This document shows, piece by piece, positions 30,951 to 45,216 of a DNA stretch of 64,000 bases. The first letter of the stretch is position 1. Each line of letters begins with the position of its first letter. The stretch spans positions 3,235,102-3,299,101 of the forward strand of contig PCDI01000005.1 of the NCBI GenBank assembly GCA_002778195.1. The letters are read 5' to 3'. The notes beneath the pieces are model-generated. The model was not told the origin of the DNA and did not search any database. It was given only the letters and a program-made list of their open reading frames with translations. This stretch comes from Raffaelea ambrosiae (taxonomy: Eukaryota > Ascomycota > Sordariomycetes > Ophiostomatales > Ophiostomataceae). Made by a program: the position numbers and the translations under genes.

Positions 30951-31440
30951 CGCACCGTCTGGTAAGCTCCTCGTAATAATAGGACTATGTAATAGTCGGG
31001 CCAGGGTCAGAACCTGGGGGTCCGCGGGCTCCATCATTGGCAGCACGGCACTCTCTTCTCGTTGCAATAAAGAAGAGCTCCATCCCTCGAGCCTGCCTCG
31101 ATCCTCCCAGCGCCGTATGCTCGTAGCCCCCTCCCCCCCCCCCTCCAAGACGGCCACTTACACGCTCACTCCCACCAGTTCTCCGTCGTTCTCGTCCTCC
31201 ATTCGCTCGTTTGCCTACAAGGTCTTCACTACACCCCCAGAAGACGGCGGGCCGACGTCAACAAAGCCGTAACTAGTTATATCGAAGACGAAACGGCTCT
31301 CCCAGCTCGGATATACAGCCCCATGTACCCTGCCCGCCCATTCTTCCCGGTTCTCGCAATATCCGTACAGAGCACATGGACAGTTGATATTATGACCCCC
31401 TCCTCCCTTCTGCCCTCCGTATCTCTGGTCTCTCGCGCGC

Positions 31441-31463
31441 GCTCTCTCTCTCTCTCTCTCTCC
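31441..31463. repeat. (CT)n microsatellite
   Basis: Uninterrupted CT dinucleotides over about 22 bp, preceded by CGCGCG. Confidence 0.9.
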
Positions 31464-32264
31464 CACGCTGGACGGCTTGCACCAGTCCGTGACGCGCCTT
31501 GCTCCCCCACCTACCCGCTGCATCTCGACGTCGACCTTCCTTGCCCCCCCTTGGCTCCCGTCGTATTCACGTCGAAGCGACGGTCTTAGTTGATCTCTGT
31601 TAACAACATGGCCTGCGGCACGCCTTTCGTACGATAATAACACTGCCGGCCATCCTTACTTCTCTTGCCTGCTCAGCACTTCTTCTTCATCTTATCCTTT
31701 TTATTTGTGTGCTTATTTCACGCCTTGCTGCATCTGACGGTCCTTTCGACAAGGGCGTGTACGTATCCCCCCCCCCCTCCGCCCTGCCTCGCTCTCTCTT
31801 CCCTGGCCACAGCCCAGCCAGCTTCGCTCACGTTGTTCATGTGCTTTCTCACACAACCGCTCACACGCACTCCATACATAAAGACCAAGGCATGTCGTAT
31901 GAGTTGATCTCTCAGCCAAACGGTGTCTTTTTGTCTTCTGCCTCCTTCTACATCTTCTTCCTCCACGTCGTCTCTTCCTCCTCCTCCTCACTGCTCCTGT
32001 GGTCAAAATCTTCTGCAGCGCCCATCGCCGGCCCGGCCGCTCGTTCCTCCTTGCTGCTCATCGCCGTCTCTCGATCGGGAGACTACTGGTACGTGAACCC
32101 TCTTTTAGAGTTGGATGACCGGGTTCCGTCGTCGTGCGTCGTGCGGCTCGCTAACACGGCTCAGAAAGCTCCCCCCATTTCCCCCATTTCCTCTTCCAGG
32201 GCGGGATACAACCTGCCATTCTCACCACCCCCCCAAGCACTCACACAAGGGGCACAACTTCACA

Positions 32265-32429
32265 ATGTGCGACTTCACCAAAAACTACTACATCTACACA
32301 ACCTGTGTCGACCCGGGAGCACACTACTTCGGCACGTCTCTCGACGGCAGCAGGAAGCATGCCTGCTCCAAGGGTCCGCATGAAAGATACATTGTCCTGC
32401 CAGGACAATGCCCACTATGTTGCGGGTAG
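32265..32429 (+). CDS. Small cysteine-containing protein of unknown function (54 aa)
   Basis: A 54-residue frame from the ATG at 32265 (context TTCACAATGTGC) to TAG. It starts MCDFTKNYYIYTTCVDPG and ends with ERYIVLPGQCPLCCG. It has five cysteines, including a C-terminal CPLCC, and an aromatic-rich N-terminal segment, with no signal peptide or membrane segment. The style recalls small single-domain proteins common in filamentous ascomycetes that may bind a metal through CxxC; that is inference. The frame extends upstream without an ATG context to 32115, but the short form is more natural. It is the only credible gene in a 10-kb gene-poor island. The long pyrimidine-rich stretch before it (31680-32260) may be a 5' UTR with introns. 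Confidence 0.6.
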   Translation: MCDFTKNYYIYTTCVDPGAHYFGTSLDGSRKHACSKGPHERYIVLPGQCPLCCG

Positions 32430-32831
32430 TTCTCCTGCACAAACGCAAAGGAGCATGCACTCCTCCCAGTCCTTCTACTGGTAGATAGCCAGTCTCTCAC
32501 ACACTTTTTTTCCTCTGTGTCTATACCCTTTTTTGTGTTTTCTTTTTCTTTTTCTCTGTTTATTCCTTATATTGTTTTTTTTTTATGTCCTTGTTGCCAT
32601 TGTCTGAATGACATGTCCACGGTCATGTCATCTGAAACAGAACTGGTTCTTTCTTTTGAGCCATAAAGGCTCGGCTGTTCCAACATGGATGGCCCAACTA
32701 CCAAAACGTTGCTGGTAACAGATCGTCAAGACGGAGACGAAGACCAAACCAGTTCAAAGCCACGATAAACTACGTCCCAATCCACCATATCTTACCCCGT
32801 CTGAGAAAAGAAAAGAAAAAAACCTGGGCGG

Positions 32832-32858
32832 CTCTCTCTCTCTCTCTCTCTCTCTCTC
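32832..32858. repeat. (CT)n microsatellite
   Basis: CT dinucleotides over about 26 bp. Confidence 0.9.
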
Positions 32859-33557
32859 CCAGCTCAAAGGTACTAAGCCTCGACTCGATATTTTTGTTCA
32901 ACGGACATTTCTTCTACAGCATGGCAGATTCCTTTCTCTTTTCAACATACTACCTCGTGCCCTGCTGCCTGGTTGTTATTTGCTGGGACACTCTGGTTCC
33001 TAGATTGCTGTGTCTGCCGCGTTTCTGTCACTGCCAGCCACAACTGGCAAGATACCACCTCTTTTTTTTTTTTTTGGCACTCTTGGGCTTTATCGTGGGG
33101 GTCTTTGTGGAATTGTATTATACCTTTAATGACAGAAAACGGGAACAGAAGCCTGTCTCTACTGACTTGTCTCTATTGACTTCATTGGAACTTGACCCTA
33201 CCCGCCCTTTCCGCTTTCCGTGCGCACACAAGAGTAGCAATAGTCTGCTATAATCGCCCGCAATGCACTTTCTGCTCGGGCCCATGTCCTCGATTCTCCA
33301 ACCGGAACAGGCTCTGCTTCCCTGAGAGGTAATCCGAGCACACAAATACCCCTTGTATTATAGGCAGTCTTCCCCAATGAGAGAGCCGGCACAGGCCCTT
33401 CATTCTTCGATCAATAAACCGAGTCGGTCATAATTATTCCTGGTCCTTATCTGAGACGCGCTCACCGGTCACTTGCAGCTTTTGCTTGAATCTGTGAGCA
33501 GGAAAACAACCAAAGGGAGCCATTTTCCTGTGTTATTGCATAAACACTGTCATATCG

Positions 33558-33566
<9 letters not shown>

Positions 33567-33588
<22 letters not shown>

Positions 33589-33592
33589 CACA
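33567..33592. repeat. (CA)n microsatellite
   Basis: CA dinucleotides over about 26 bp. Confidence 0.9.
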
Positions 33593-34493
33593 ATCACATA
33601 TGCACACAAAGGTCCTTGGTCGATGGACTTATCAATTTCTTTCGAATCAAGCCAAGCCAAGCCTGAAAACCGGACAAGCAGGAACCACGTTTTTTGTGAC
33701 AGCGGTGGGATGCGTCGTTTCTCCCACCACCCCCGTTCATCTCCAGCAGTGTAACTTCTCACAGCCCCTGCCGTCGTTTGTTTCCATCTGTTTCTGTGTT
33801 CTGGGCTTCTGGGCTTCACACCCTTTTCTGTCTGCCACCGGGCAACAATCTCACCATGTTGTGGTGGTCTTGCATAAGAGGTGGCTTGATGGGAGCAATA
33901 TGTACGTTTCCTCTGAGTTCCTACTGGCTTACAGGGAGTGTCGAAACGGTAGGATGGGCAGAGTGGCGCATTTTAAGCGAACACTACTCACGACAGCTTG
34001 CTGCATAAGGCCAGTGTTATACCCCCCCCTTGTTCCTGCCTTGCTGCCTGTTCTGTTTGTTTGTTTGTCTGTGTGTCTGTGTGTCTGTGTGTCTATGTGC
34101 TGTTGGGGGAGGTGAGGGGGGGATCTTCTTCATTTGACACATTTTTTTTCCGTTCTGCCTGATCTTCAGAGTCATATGGGCATACAGACCGCACTATTGC
34201 GACATGATGGCAAGCCAGAAAGCAATGCGTCGGTTTCGTTTGGTAAGGAGGGGGAATATGTGGTAGTTAGGACCCAAAGATCCAGATTCAGAGGGCGTCG
34301 AGGACCACGCGCGGACTGATCCTTCGACGCGACGAAACTTGCCAAAAATTAAGAACAAAGGCCCAATTTGACGTAAGACCAGTGTAGGATGCATTTGAAA
34401 TCCAGTCTTCGGCCTTTGGGGTTCTTTTTGGCCCTCTTTCTTTTTTCTCTAGTCCTCGCGATGCATGTTTCTGTCATTGGTGCCAGAGTACAT

Positions 34494-34548
34494 GGATTAC
34501 ACGGAGTATTACACGGACTACACGCACACGGATTACACGGAGCACTGG
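34494..34548. repeat. Imperfect ATTACACGG repeat
   Basis: Five degenerate copies of (A/T)(T/C)TACACGG-like 9-mers with spacers. Confidence 0.6.
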
Positions 34549-35799
34549 CACGTTGCAACTTGGGTCTCAGGGACCTCGGGGAACCAGTTTACGAGGCACA
34601 CGACGGAAGTCTGGATGCAGACACATGAGGCGTATCGATTGGCCCAAGCTGTACGGCCGTAAGACGAGGCGACCCCTCGCATTGACAGGGACTGGCTCGG
34701 CCATCTGAAATACGTCTACGGGGTGGCCAACATCCGAGACATGGCCCCGTCAATAGATCTACGCAAGAGTCTACAGAACAGCGGGGGGGCCGCACATCAG
34801 CTCTCTTTTATTTTATTTTATCTTGTTTTTATTTATATTTATCTTCGCCCTGCCGCCGTTGCAATTTTGAAGCTGCGGCGGGTGCGGGTATCGGATCGTC
34901 GCGTCGGTTGTGCTTGATATGTGGTGGGCTCCTGTTTCCACCCAGGAAACTGAGGCTAGCGTCCAATGCACGGTGCATAATAAAGCTCTTCCAGGACACG
35001 GGACAAGGGTCCAGGGAGATCTCGCGGGAGGGCCAGACAGGTGTGCAGCAGTCCCCATCCGCGCATGTTCAGTGGCACAGCAGTTGTGGATGCGTGGGGA
35101 GGTTTGGGGGAGATGAGGGGGGGAGAACACCTCGAGGAGCACGGAGAGACTGGACAAGGTAGGCTGAGAAGACGATCCGAGGTGATGTCTCTGCGAAAGA
35201 CCTTCTTGTCCGGTGCTCTCTGGCAATGATTGAGGCTGAGGCTTGTTTGCCAATTTGTGAATTGAAATCGAGACAAACATTACTGGCAGACGAGCGGGCA
35301 CGGCAGGAACCATGGGAGAGCGTTTGGGAACGTTTTGCTTTGCCAGAGGAAAACGGGAGCGGGTTGGAGAAGACGTGATGGTGTGTGAATGGAGAATGGA
35401 TGCCAAAGTCGTATCAACTAACTATTAGTTAGTGCCCAATTACATACATAGTAGTACATCAGCGCGTGGCGGCCACGCTAAAGACCTCTGCGCTGACAAA
35501 GAAAAGCACGAGCCCACGCCCGGAATCGGTAGAACTAAATTCCCACTCTACGCGCCACGGCAACGCCAGCGCAAGGCAGCAGAAGCTTGAGGTAAGCTCC
35601 CTAGCCACGACCAGTAAGAGAGCGGCAAGGCGAACGAACGGGCTTCATCATCACCGACCACGAATTCACGCCCTTCTCATCCCGACCGCCACGCCCTCAC
35701 CTCACCTGTCCCGCTTCTTTTCGATCCTCGCAATTTCTAGTGCATCACCGACTTCTCTCTCTCACCTCTCGCCCTTACCTCCCTCCCCCGGTTGACGCG

Positions 35800-37306
35800 A
35801 TGGCAGACCAGGAGCGGCAACATGCCCTCACGCAATTCAAAGAGAAGTTGATCGAGTCGCGGGAGTGGGAAGCCAAGCTCAAGGCGCTGCGTCTGGAGAT
35901 TAAGGGTCTGCAGAAGAACTATGACCAGACAGAGGAAAACATCAAGGCGCTGCAGAGTGTGGGTCAGATTATTGGCGAGGTCCTCAAGCAGCTGGACGAT
36001 GAAAGATGTGAGTAGCCAGCCCATGGATGAAGTCCGCCGTCGTCCCTCCTCTTTTGCCTCCCACCCCCAATGCATACGCACAAAGAAGATTTACTCAGTG
36101 GACAATCTGCTGACTGAGTGTGTCTGGGATAGTCATCGTCAAAGCATCTTCCGGGCCAAGATACGTTGTCGGTTGTCGGTCGAAGGTCGACAAGGCGAAA
36201 CTGAAGCAGGGAACACGGGTGGCGCTTGATATGACCACGCTCACCATCATGCGGATGCTTCCACGGGAGGTTGACCCTCTCGTCTACAACATGTCTCTCG
36301 AGGACCCGGGCCAGGTGAACTTTGCTGGTATTGGTGGCCTCAACGACCAGATTCGCGAGCTGCGCGAGGTCATCGAGCTGCCGCTCAAGAACCCAGAACT
36401 GTTCCTCAGAGTGGGCATCAAGCCACCAAAGGGTGTTCTTCTGTACGGACCCCCGGGAACCGGAAAGACTCTGCTGGCAAGAGCCGTTGCTAGCAGCCTA
36501 GAAACCAACTTCCTGAAAGGTACGACCACTTCACTCCAATCGAGGCACAGTCGCGTCTGGTCCCTGGAAATGGCCTACCCAATCTGTGATTTTTTTTTCT
36601 AATTCCTTTTTTGTGTCTCTTGTTCTGACCATTGATTTTCTACACTCTAGTGGTATCTTCTGCCATCGTCGACAAGTATATTGGCGAGTCGGCTCGCTTG
36701 ATCCGCGAAATGTTCGGCTACGCCAAGGAGCACGAGCCGTGCATCATCTTCATGGACGAAATCGATGCCATTGGCGGCAGGCGGTTCTCGGAGGGCACTA
36801 GTGCAGACAGAGAGATTCAGCGGACACTGATGGAGCTGCTCAACCAGCTGGACGGTTTCGACTATCTCGGCAAGACCAAGATCATCATGGCCACGAACCG
36901 GCCTGATACGCTCGACCCGGCCCTGCTCAGAGCCGGTCGCCTAGACCGGAAGATCGAGATTGCACTGCCCAACGAAGTCGGACGGCTTGAGATTCTGAAG
37001 ATTCACGCGGCTAGCGTGGTGACGGAAGGAGACATTGACTTTGAGAGCGTGGTGAAGATGAGTGATGGTCTGAACGGCGCCGATTTACGGAATGTTGTCA
37101 CAGAAGCGTGAGTCTCCCCCATCTCCCTTGACAGTCATTATTTTGGAAGTCTACTGGAAGCTGACTTTTTATTCCCCAAACACAGTGGACTGTTCGCCAT
37201 CAAGGACTACAGGGACGCTGTCAATCAAGACGATTTCAACAAGGCAGTACGGAAGGTGGCTGAAGCCAAGAAGCTGGAGGGCAAGCTGGAATACCAAAAG
37301 TTGTAG
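35800..37306 (+). CDS. rpt4: 26S proteasome regulatory ATPase Rpt4 (subunit 10B, PSMC6 type)
   Basis: AAA+ ATPase of the proteasome base ring that unfolds and translocates ubiquitylated substrates. Exons 35800-36007, 36133-36519, 36651-37107 and 37186-37306 join to 390 aa, matching the family length. An N-terminal coiled coil (residues about 5-65) ends [17 protein letters not shown]. The OB domain includes YVVGC and [15 protein letters not shown]. Walker A is GPPGTGKT (about 175-182), Walker B is IIFMDEID, and the second region of homology is [32 protein letters not shown] is typical of Rpt4. Introns split conserved motifs ([18 protein letters not shown] and TEA|GLFAI), confirming the boundaries. 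The leader is pyrimidine-rich. Confidence 0.97.
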
Positions 37307-40300
37307 AGAGCGAGAGACCGTGGGGGCGGGGGGGGGCTAGGCATAGACGTTCGCGAGAGAGGTGCATGGTGCTGTATTCAGGTTTAGGCGTATTGCACCA
37401 GTGTATAAACAAATCAAGCAATTTCTTGTCCGTTTTCGATGCGAAGCCTCGTGGCGGTCTCCAGCTACCCCCCTAGAGCCTCGCAGGCGACCAAAACTAC
37501 AGCGAATGGTGGTACGGGTGGTGTCGTTCAATGATGGTCCCTGGAGTAGCAGAATGGTAGAAGAGACCATGCAGCCGATGGCTATGACGCCCTACGAATC
37601 GATCTTCAGCCTTGTTCAGCCTCAGTGTGCCCGACACGAACATGTGATTGTATCTGGCAAAGTCTAATGCAGAGTCTAATGCATCTGGATCCAAGTCTGG
37701 TCTAGGCCTCCACATGATAGCCAATGGTGCCCATGAAGTTTGTCTTACCACCCACGGTGTCTCATGGCTGACTGACTTACTGGTACCGGGCGAAGCTGGA
37801 TAGTGCTCCTCAGGATGCCGATGCTTCTCGCCAGTGGCTTCGCGTTAGGGCGCGGTAAGCGAAGCAAAAGCGCCAAACTGCTTAGTAGCAAGCGCTTGAG
37901 ATATGCAGAGCCCACGCTACTCACACACGTCTGACATGTCAGATGAGGGGAGCCGGAAGTGTTTTCAATCCACCTGGTCCAAGCGAACAAAGAAGGAACA
38001 GACAAAAAGAAACGAGAAATAAAGGAGACCTGTCACGCCAAAAACTTGATGTGCCTTGTCTGACGTCAGATTCAGGGATTAAGCCGGAGGAATAAACCAA
38101 GGAAGCTACTTTGTATGAGAAAATAAAAATAATAAGAACAAAAGACGAAAAGACGAAAAGACGAAAAAAAACAAACAAATCATAGAGCAAACACTGCAAT
38201 ATCTCGGATGGGATTAGAATGCTCGTGAATGTTTTCTGATCAGCATTCTGGGCCCTCTGCCAATGTCGTGTTGTTGTACGAGTACGGAGTATTTCTATGG
38301 AGAAATCTGTGCAGCAGCAGCGAAAGTGCCCAGGCTGAAATGTGGACTACTTCTATTCTTGGACGACGATCTGCAAGTATTACATAGTAGACAGCAACCA
38401 GCCCCTGCCTGGCTCCACCCCTTTTCATTGAGGCTGTACAGAATATGAACAGCGCTAGTGGCACTCATGCTCAAAGCTTTCCACTACGCTGGCCTGGTAT
38501 TGTTGCGTGCCTGACAGAACGGCGACAGGCTGCGGGAGGTGTTGCCGGCTTGTACAGTGGAGAGTAACAACATGGCATTGGCCCTGCATGATTGAGCGTC
38601 CTTACTGATGGGTCATCCCATGATGTACATAGTAAGATGCGAGACACCGTAGCGTTCCAGTAGCCAGGAACAGGGTTCGCTAGGCTGTTGTCCTGCATGC
38701 ATTGAAGCCAGGAACCGGTCACGGAAGGCAACGACCGCCCGGTCCTGCCCAATACGAGCACTCGGGGGGTTGATTTACAAACAGGACTCGTGTCACACTG
38801 GCACCCTCCGTTGCCACAACCCGATGCCTGGGGATTGATACGAACAGAGAGGGACAACAGGACAAGCGTGGCCAGATCATGCCTTTTGGGGGGGGGGGGG
38901 GACCCATGGGGAGGAGACCGCGATGGAGCCTACTGGCCGGGAGTGTGCCTAAAATACGAAAGGCCAGTCCCAAACTCGACTGGTGGCACAGCGTTGCTGT
39001 CGGACACGGCGTGGCCCGGTGGGACAAGGAGAGGCAGGGAAGGAAAAAAAATGACATAACGAGAGTAAAAAAGAAGAAAGAAAAGGTGTGTCACGGAAAA
39101 TCTGCTACAGGAAGATCGTGCTCGGATGCGACGAAGAAAATTCGACTAGGTCGAGCAACCCAGACCAACACAAAGGGCAATCGACTATGTAGCTGAGAGA
39201 ATACGAGTAGACCTGAAAAGAACCCATTCGAAGGAATATCTTACACTTGTTATAAACGGGAACGAAAATTTGAGAGGGCGTAGACGGAAAAAAAGGCAAC
39301 GTGAAAAAAGAACCCCCCCAAAAAAACCCCCAAAAAACCCCAAAAAAGGACCAACACCAGGCCAGTGCCGATAGTGTTTGGCTAGCAGCAGTTCGCCGAA
39401 CCCTGATGCCATACATAGCCGCAACAGCTAAAAAGAAAGAACAGAGATCGGACGGCAAGCCAGACCAACTGCGGCGCTACTGTGTACAATAGATAGCTCA
39501 AATCCGAAACTAGCATGGGCTGCGGCACCGTAGCAACAGACTGAGAACCACTCATCCCTCAGCCCTCGGACGGACGACGATGGGCCGAAGGTGAGATGCA
39601 TACACCGCAACTCGTTATTGCTGTGGGAGCATCTTACACCGTACATGGGATGATGGTACATAGTAGCTGACTCCTATGTAGAAGCATTGCAGATGGCCCA
39701 GACGGGTCATCACGTGGGAAACGCATGCGGGAAGGAGTGTGCTCAACTCGGCCGCCTGCGAGTGGCTCGTGTGTTTTGTTTGGGGAAGGAACCTCGTTTT
39801 GTTTGGCGGTTTCTGCGGCCAGAAAACCTGCATCCTGCATGGCTCCCAAGCCCGTTGTGCGTCGCCGTTGGCTCCTTCCAGGTCGGTCGCCCAGATGAAA
39901 CGCCACGAAAACGCAGGAGACACCTCCAGGATACAGCCACCGTCCAGGGCCCTCGCCCAAGCAACGATCGCTCCTTCCCTCGCAGAGCGTCCTCACCTCA
40001 TCCACACCCCCCTCCCGTGTTTGCTATGCACCCCCTCCCTCCCCTGAGCCTGCCCAGCACTAGCTCGGTTGGCTCCCCACCAACGCTCACCACCTTTCCA
40101 GCCAGGGCTGTCTGGGTCTGTCCCTTCCTGCTGGGTGGCTCTTGCCCTTCTGGCACAGCTTAAAAAAGAAGCCGTCCGCTTTCTCTTCTTTTTTTTCCCC
40201 TTTTCTTTCCTACAATCCTGCATTCTGCAGTTCCTCCTCTCCCACCCGCGCTCTTCTCGTCCTCTCGCCCCTCTCCAGCTCTTTCGTTTGCCTCGTCTGC

Positions 40301-40433
40301 ACCCGAGTTCTGCTTTCTGCATCCCTCTGTCTCGTCGGCGACTTGCATTGCGGCTCTTGACTCCAGTCGTCCCATCTACTGATCTGCCAGATCTGCCCCG
40401 CCATTCACAACAGCCTCCTTTATAGCCGGCACG
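37307..40433. other. Gene-free stretch between rpt4 and gfa1
   Basis: 3.1 kb. It holds the rpt4 3' UTR with a G run (37323-37336), three copies of TACATAGTA (38381, 38626, 39657), one TACGGAGTA (38282-38290), a G run of about 14 at 38888-38901 and A/C runs near 39301-39350. ATCACGTGGG lies at 39709. A T/C-rich leader (40150-40430) precedes gfa1. No reliable gene is seen. Confidence 0.55.
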
Positions 40434-43161
<2,728 letters not shown>

Positions 43162-43742
43162 TTGCGCAGTGTACAGTAGGGGCTGGGGTGCCTTTCTGGA
43201 TCGTCTGGATAACTGAACGGGCATACAAAATGATTTTCAACATGGAACGCGTAAGGGACTCTTGCTTTTCTTTTTGATTTTTTACTTTTGCCTTTTTTTT
43301 TTTGCATTTTTTGTTTCCTTGTTAAACGGGGTCGACCTACACAGTTGGTGATTTATTTGGGGGGATTTGCTTTCTGAATCAGTAGTTCTTCGGGTTGGGA
43401 AAATACCTTTTTGTAGTGTTTGCACACATATAGCAAGATAATGTCGGGCAGTTGCTGGGCGCAGTGTGTTTTGTAAATTAAAGTTCAGTTCTGCTTCCAA
43501 TGAATGACAGGCACAACTACAGAGCCTAATTTCTACAGCTTGGTTTGTCATCTCGGTCTTTGCCTCACGGTGGCTGTTCTTCATCTCTTGTTACAATGCC
43601 CTTGATATTTTTGGTACAAAAAGTGCTAGTTTGGTTGCTGGATGCCCGATTCCGTCCCTTCTCTCGTTCTTCCTTAGTAACCCTCTCCGTGAACTTCCCA
43701 TTTCAATTTCCTTCTCGCGTTTCCTCGCTCCCCTCCTTTCTC
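43162..43742. other. Convergent 3' region of gfa1 and pre4
   Basis: 581 bp, T-rich with a run at 43292-43305. It probably holds both 3' UTRs. No gene is seen. Confidence 0.55.
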
Positions 43743-44846
43743 TCAAACAGTCTGGGTGCCGTACCCGCGGATGCGCTCTGCAAATGCCCAGCTCTGCTTC
43801 TCCAGCTTCTCGTCCGTCGACAGCTCGACGCCGTCCTTGGTCACCACAGCCAGGCTGTAGGAATCCAGCGAGCGAGCGTCCCGGTAGAAGAGCACCTTCA
43901 TGCACTCGCGCACCACCTCGACGGCCTGCTCGCGGGTCAGCTGCGCAGCCTGCTCCTCCGTCTCGGCCACGCGCCGCATCAGCGGCTGGGCCAGGGCGGC
44001 GCCGTAGCCCGTGGCCAGGCTGGGCGACGAGTAGGTGGTGCCGCGCAGGTCGGCGCAGGCCAGGAACGACTTGCCCTCGTCGTCGAGGCCCGCCACCAGT
44101 ATTTGGTTCCACAGCGGGTTGAACTTGTTGCGGCGGTTGTACAGGAGCTTGCCCAGGTACTTGTGCAGGTTGGCGGCGTTGAGCGTGTTGCGGCGACGGG
44201 CGCCGGCGTTGCCGGCGTCGTCGTCTTCGGCGAGCTCCTCGGCGCTGGGCGTCGGGTTGTCGTACGACTCGTCAATCGTGAGCTCCGTCAGCAGGCGGTC
44301 GAGGTACTGCATGTCGGAGACGTCGCCGCTGAACCCGACAATGGAGCTGTCGGCAAACGTGCGTAGTCGGTGGGTGCCGCTGAAGCGAGCCAGCGAGCCG
44401 TAAGAAGCTGGGGAAAGAAAAAAAGAGGGAAAAGAAAAGAGATTGTTAGTCATGTGTGTCTCTTGAGGCAAGAAAAGGCAAAAAATAAAAAAAATAAAAT
44501 AAGAAACAAAAAACGTTTCCTTCACTCCTTCACTCCCTCATGACTGATTCCTATCGTGACTCTCCCGTCGCTTACCGAGGTTGTCGGCTGCCATCACCAC
44601 ACCGCCGTTGAACTTGAGAGCCAGGACAGATGTGCCTGTGACAATGGGCGCCTGTGTTGCTTGTTTTGGTCCGGTCGTGGTCAGATATGAGGCATCGTAT
44701 GCTCCGTAGACATCGTCGCGGGGCTGCACCACAAGTTAGCTTGGATTCCAGATGCGGTTCGGGGTTGCCGCCTGGAGAGGAAGCATCACGGCAAGGGGGA
44801 GGGAGGGTTGACATACACGGCCCCAGGCTTGCGGACGGTGGTCCAT
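43743..44846 (-). CDS. pre4: 20S proteasome subunit beta7 (Pre4/PSMB4 type)
   Basis: Non-catalytic beta subunit of the 20S core. Exons 44846-44817, 44723-44576 and 44407-43743 join to 280 aa; introns are 93 and 168 nt. The N-terminal part reads [10 protein letters not shown] then [14 protein letters not shown], the family propeptide. [27 protein letters not shown] follows and continues across the second intron as ASYGSLARF. The beta-fold core has [17 protein letters not shown] and [21 protein letters not shown] variable acidic insertion (about residues 145-165, DDDAGN) sits before [14 protein letters not shown]. The C-terminus is RGYGTQTV. The 10-codon first exon was chosen because it restores the conserved WGRPRDDVYG. 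Divergent from the HCNGP-type gene; rpt4, another proteasome gene, lies 6.4 kb away. Confidence 0.94.
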
Positions 44847-45216
44847 TGCTGGATAGGAAAGGGGGGTTGGGGTGGAAAGAATGGGTGAAAAGAGGAGAGA
44901 AGGGATAAAGAGTCGAATCGTTCAAGGTCGGCGGGTTGGATCGCAGTGGGAGAGAAAGTCGAAGATGGATGGTCGCAGGTCCGATGTGGTTGCGCAAGGC
45001 CAGACAGACCCCGTTTACGTAGGGAGCTACCCTGAAGCTTCGCGTTCCACTGCTGCCTCTGTCGTGTGTGGTTGGTGCCTGAGGACGCCACATGACCTAA
45101 ACCGGCCTCATATCACGTGATATGTGCCTCCTTCAACATCCACCCTCGAACCTCATGAACACGATAGAACACCAAACTCGGGCCAGCATCAAACTTGTTG
45201 GCCTAATCTGGCAAGA
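44847..45216. promoter_or_regulatory. Shared upstream region of pre4 and the HCNGP gene with a palindromic E-box
   Basis: 370 bp between start codons. A perfect 16-bp palindrome, CATATCACGTGATATG, lies at 45109-45124 around a CACGTG core, 93 bp from the HCNGP ATG and 263 bp from the pre4 ATG. Confidence 0.6.

Larger units (their letters stand above)
25904..32264. other. Gene-poor stretch with minisatellites
   Basis: 6.4 kb with no gene I can support. Features seen are T and A runs, several short tandem repeats (listed separately), a TC microsatellite at about 31441-31462 and four TACATAGT/ACTATGTA motifs. Open frames up to 284 codons exist on both strands, but they contain homopolymer-encoded Phe or Lys runs, rely on non-ATG starts, or overlap one another without family features. 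Base composition does not shift to AT, so heavy RIP of an old transposon is unlikely. Confidence 0.55.
32430..35799. other. Gene-poor stretch upstream of rpt4
   Basis: 3.4 kb with no supported gene. It contains a CT microsatellite (32832-32858), a CA microsatellite (33567-33592), a TGTGTCTG tract (about 34060-34097) and imperfect ATTACACGG repeats (34494-34548). A T-rich patch lies at 34805-34845. The pyrimidine-rich leader of rpt4 occupies about 35690-35799. Confidence 0.55.

Noticed and set aside
22853..35432. Shared 13-mer AACTATTAGTTAG upstream of csn4 and rpt4 (22853 and 35420)
   Set aside because: By simple counting, dozens of chance 13-mer pairs are expected in 64 kb, so two copies mean little.
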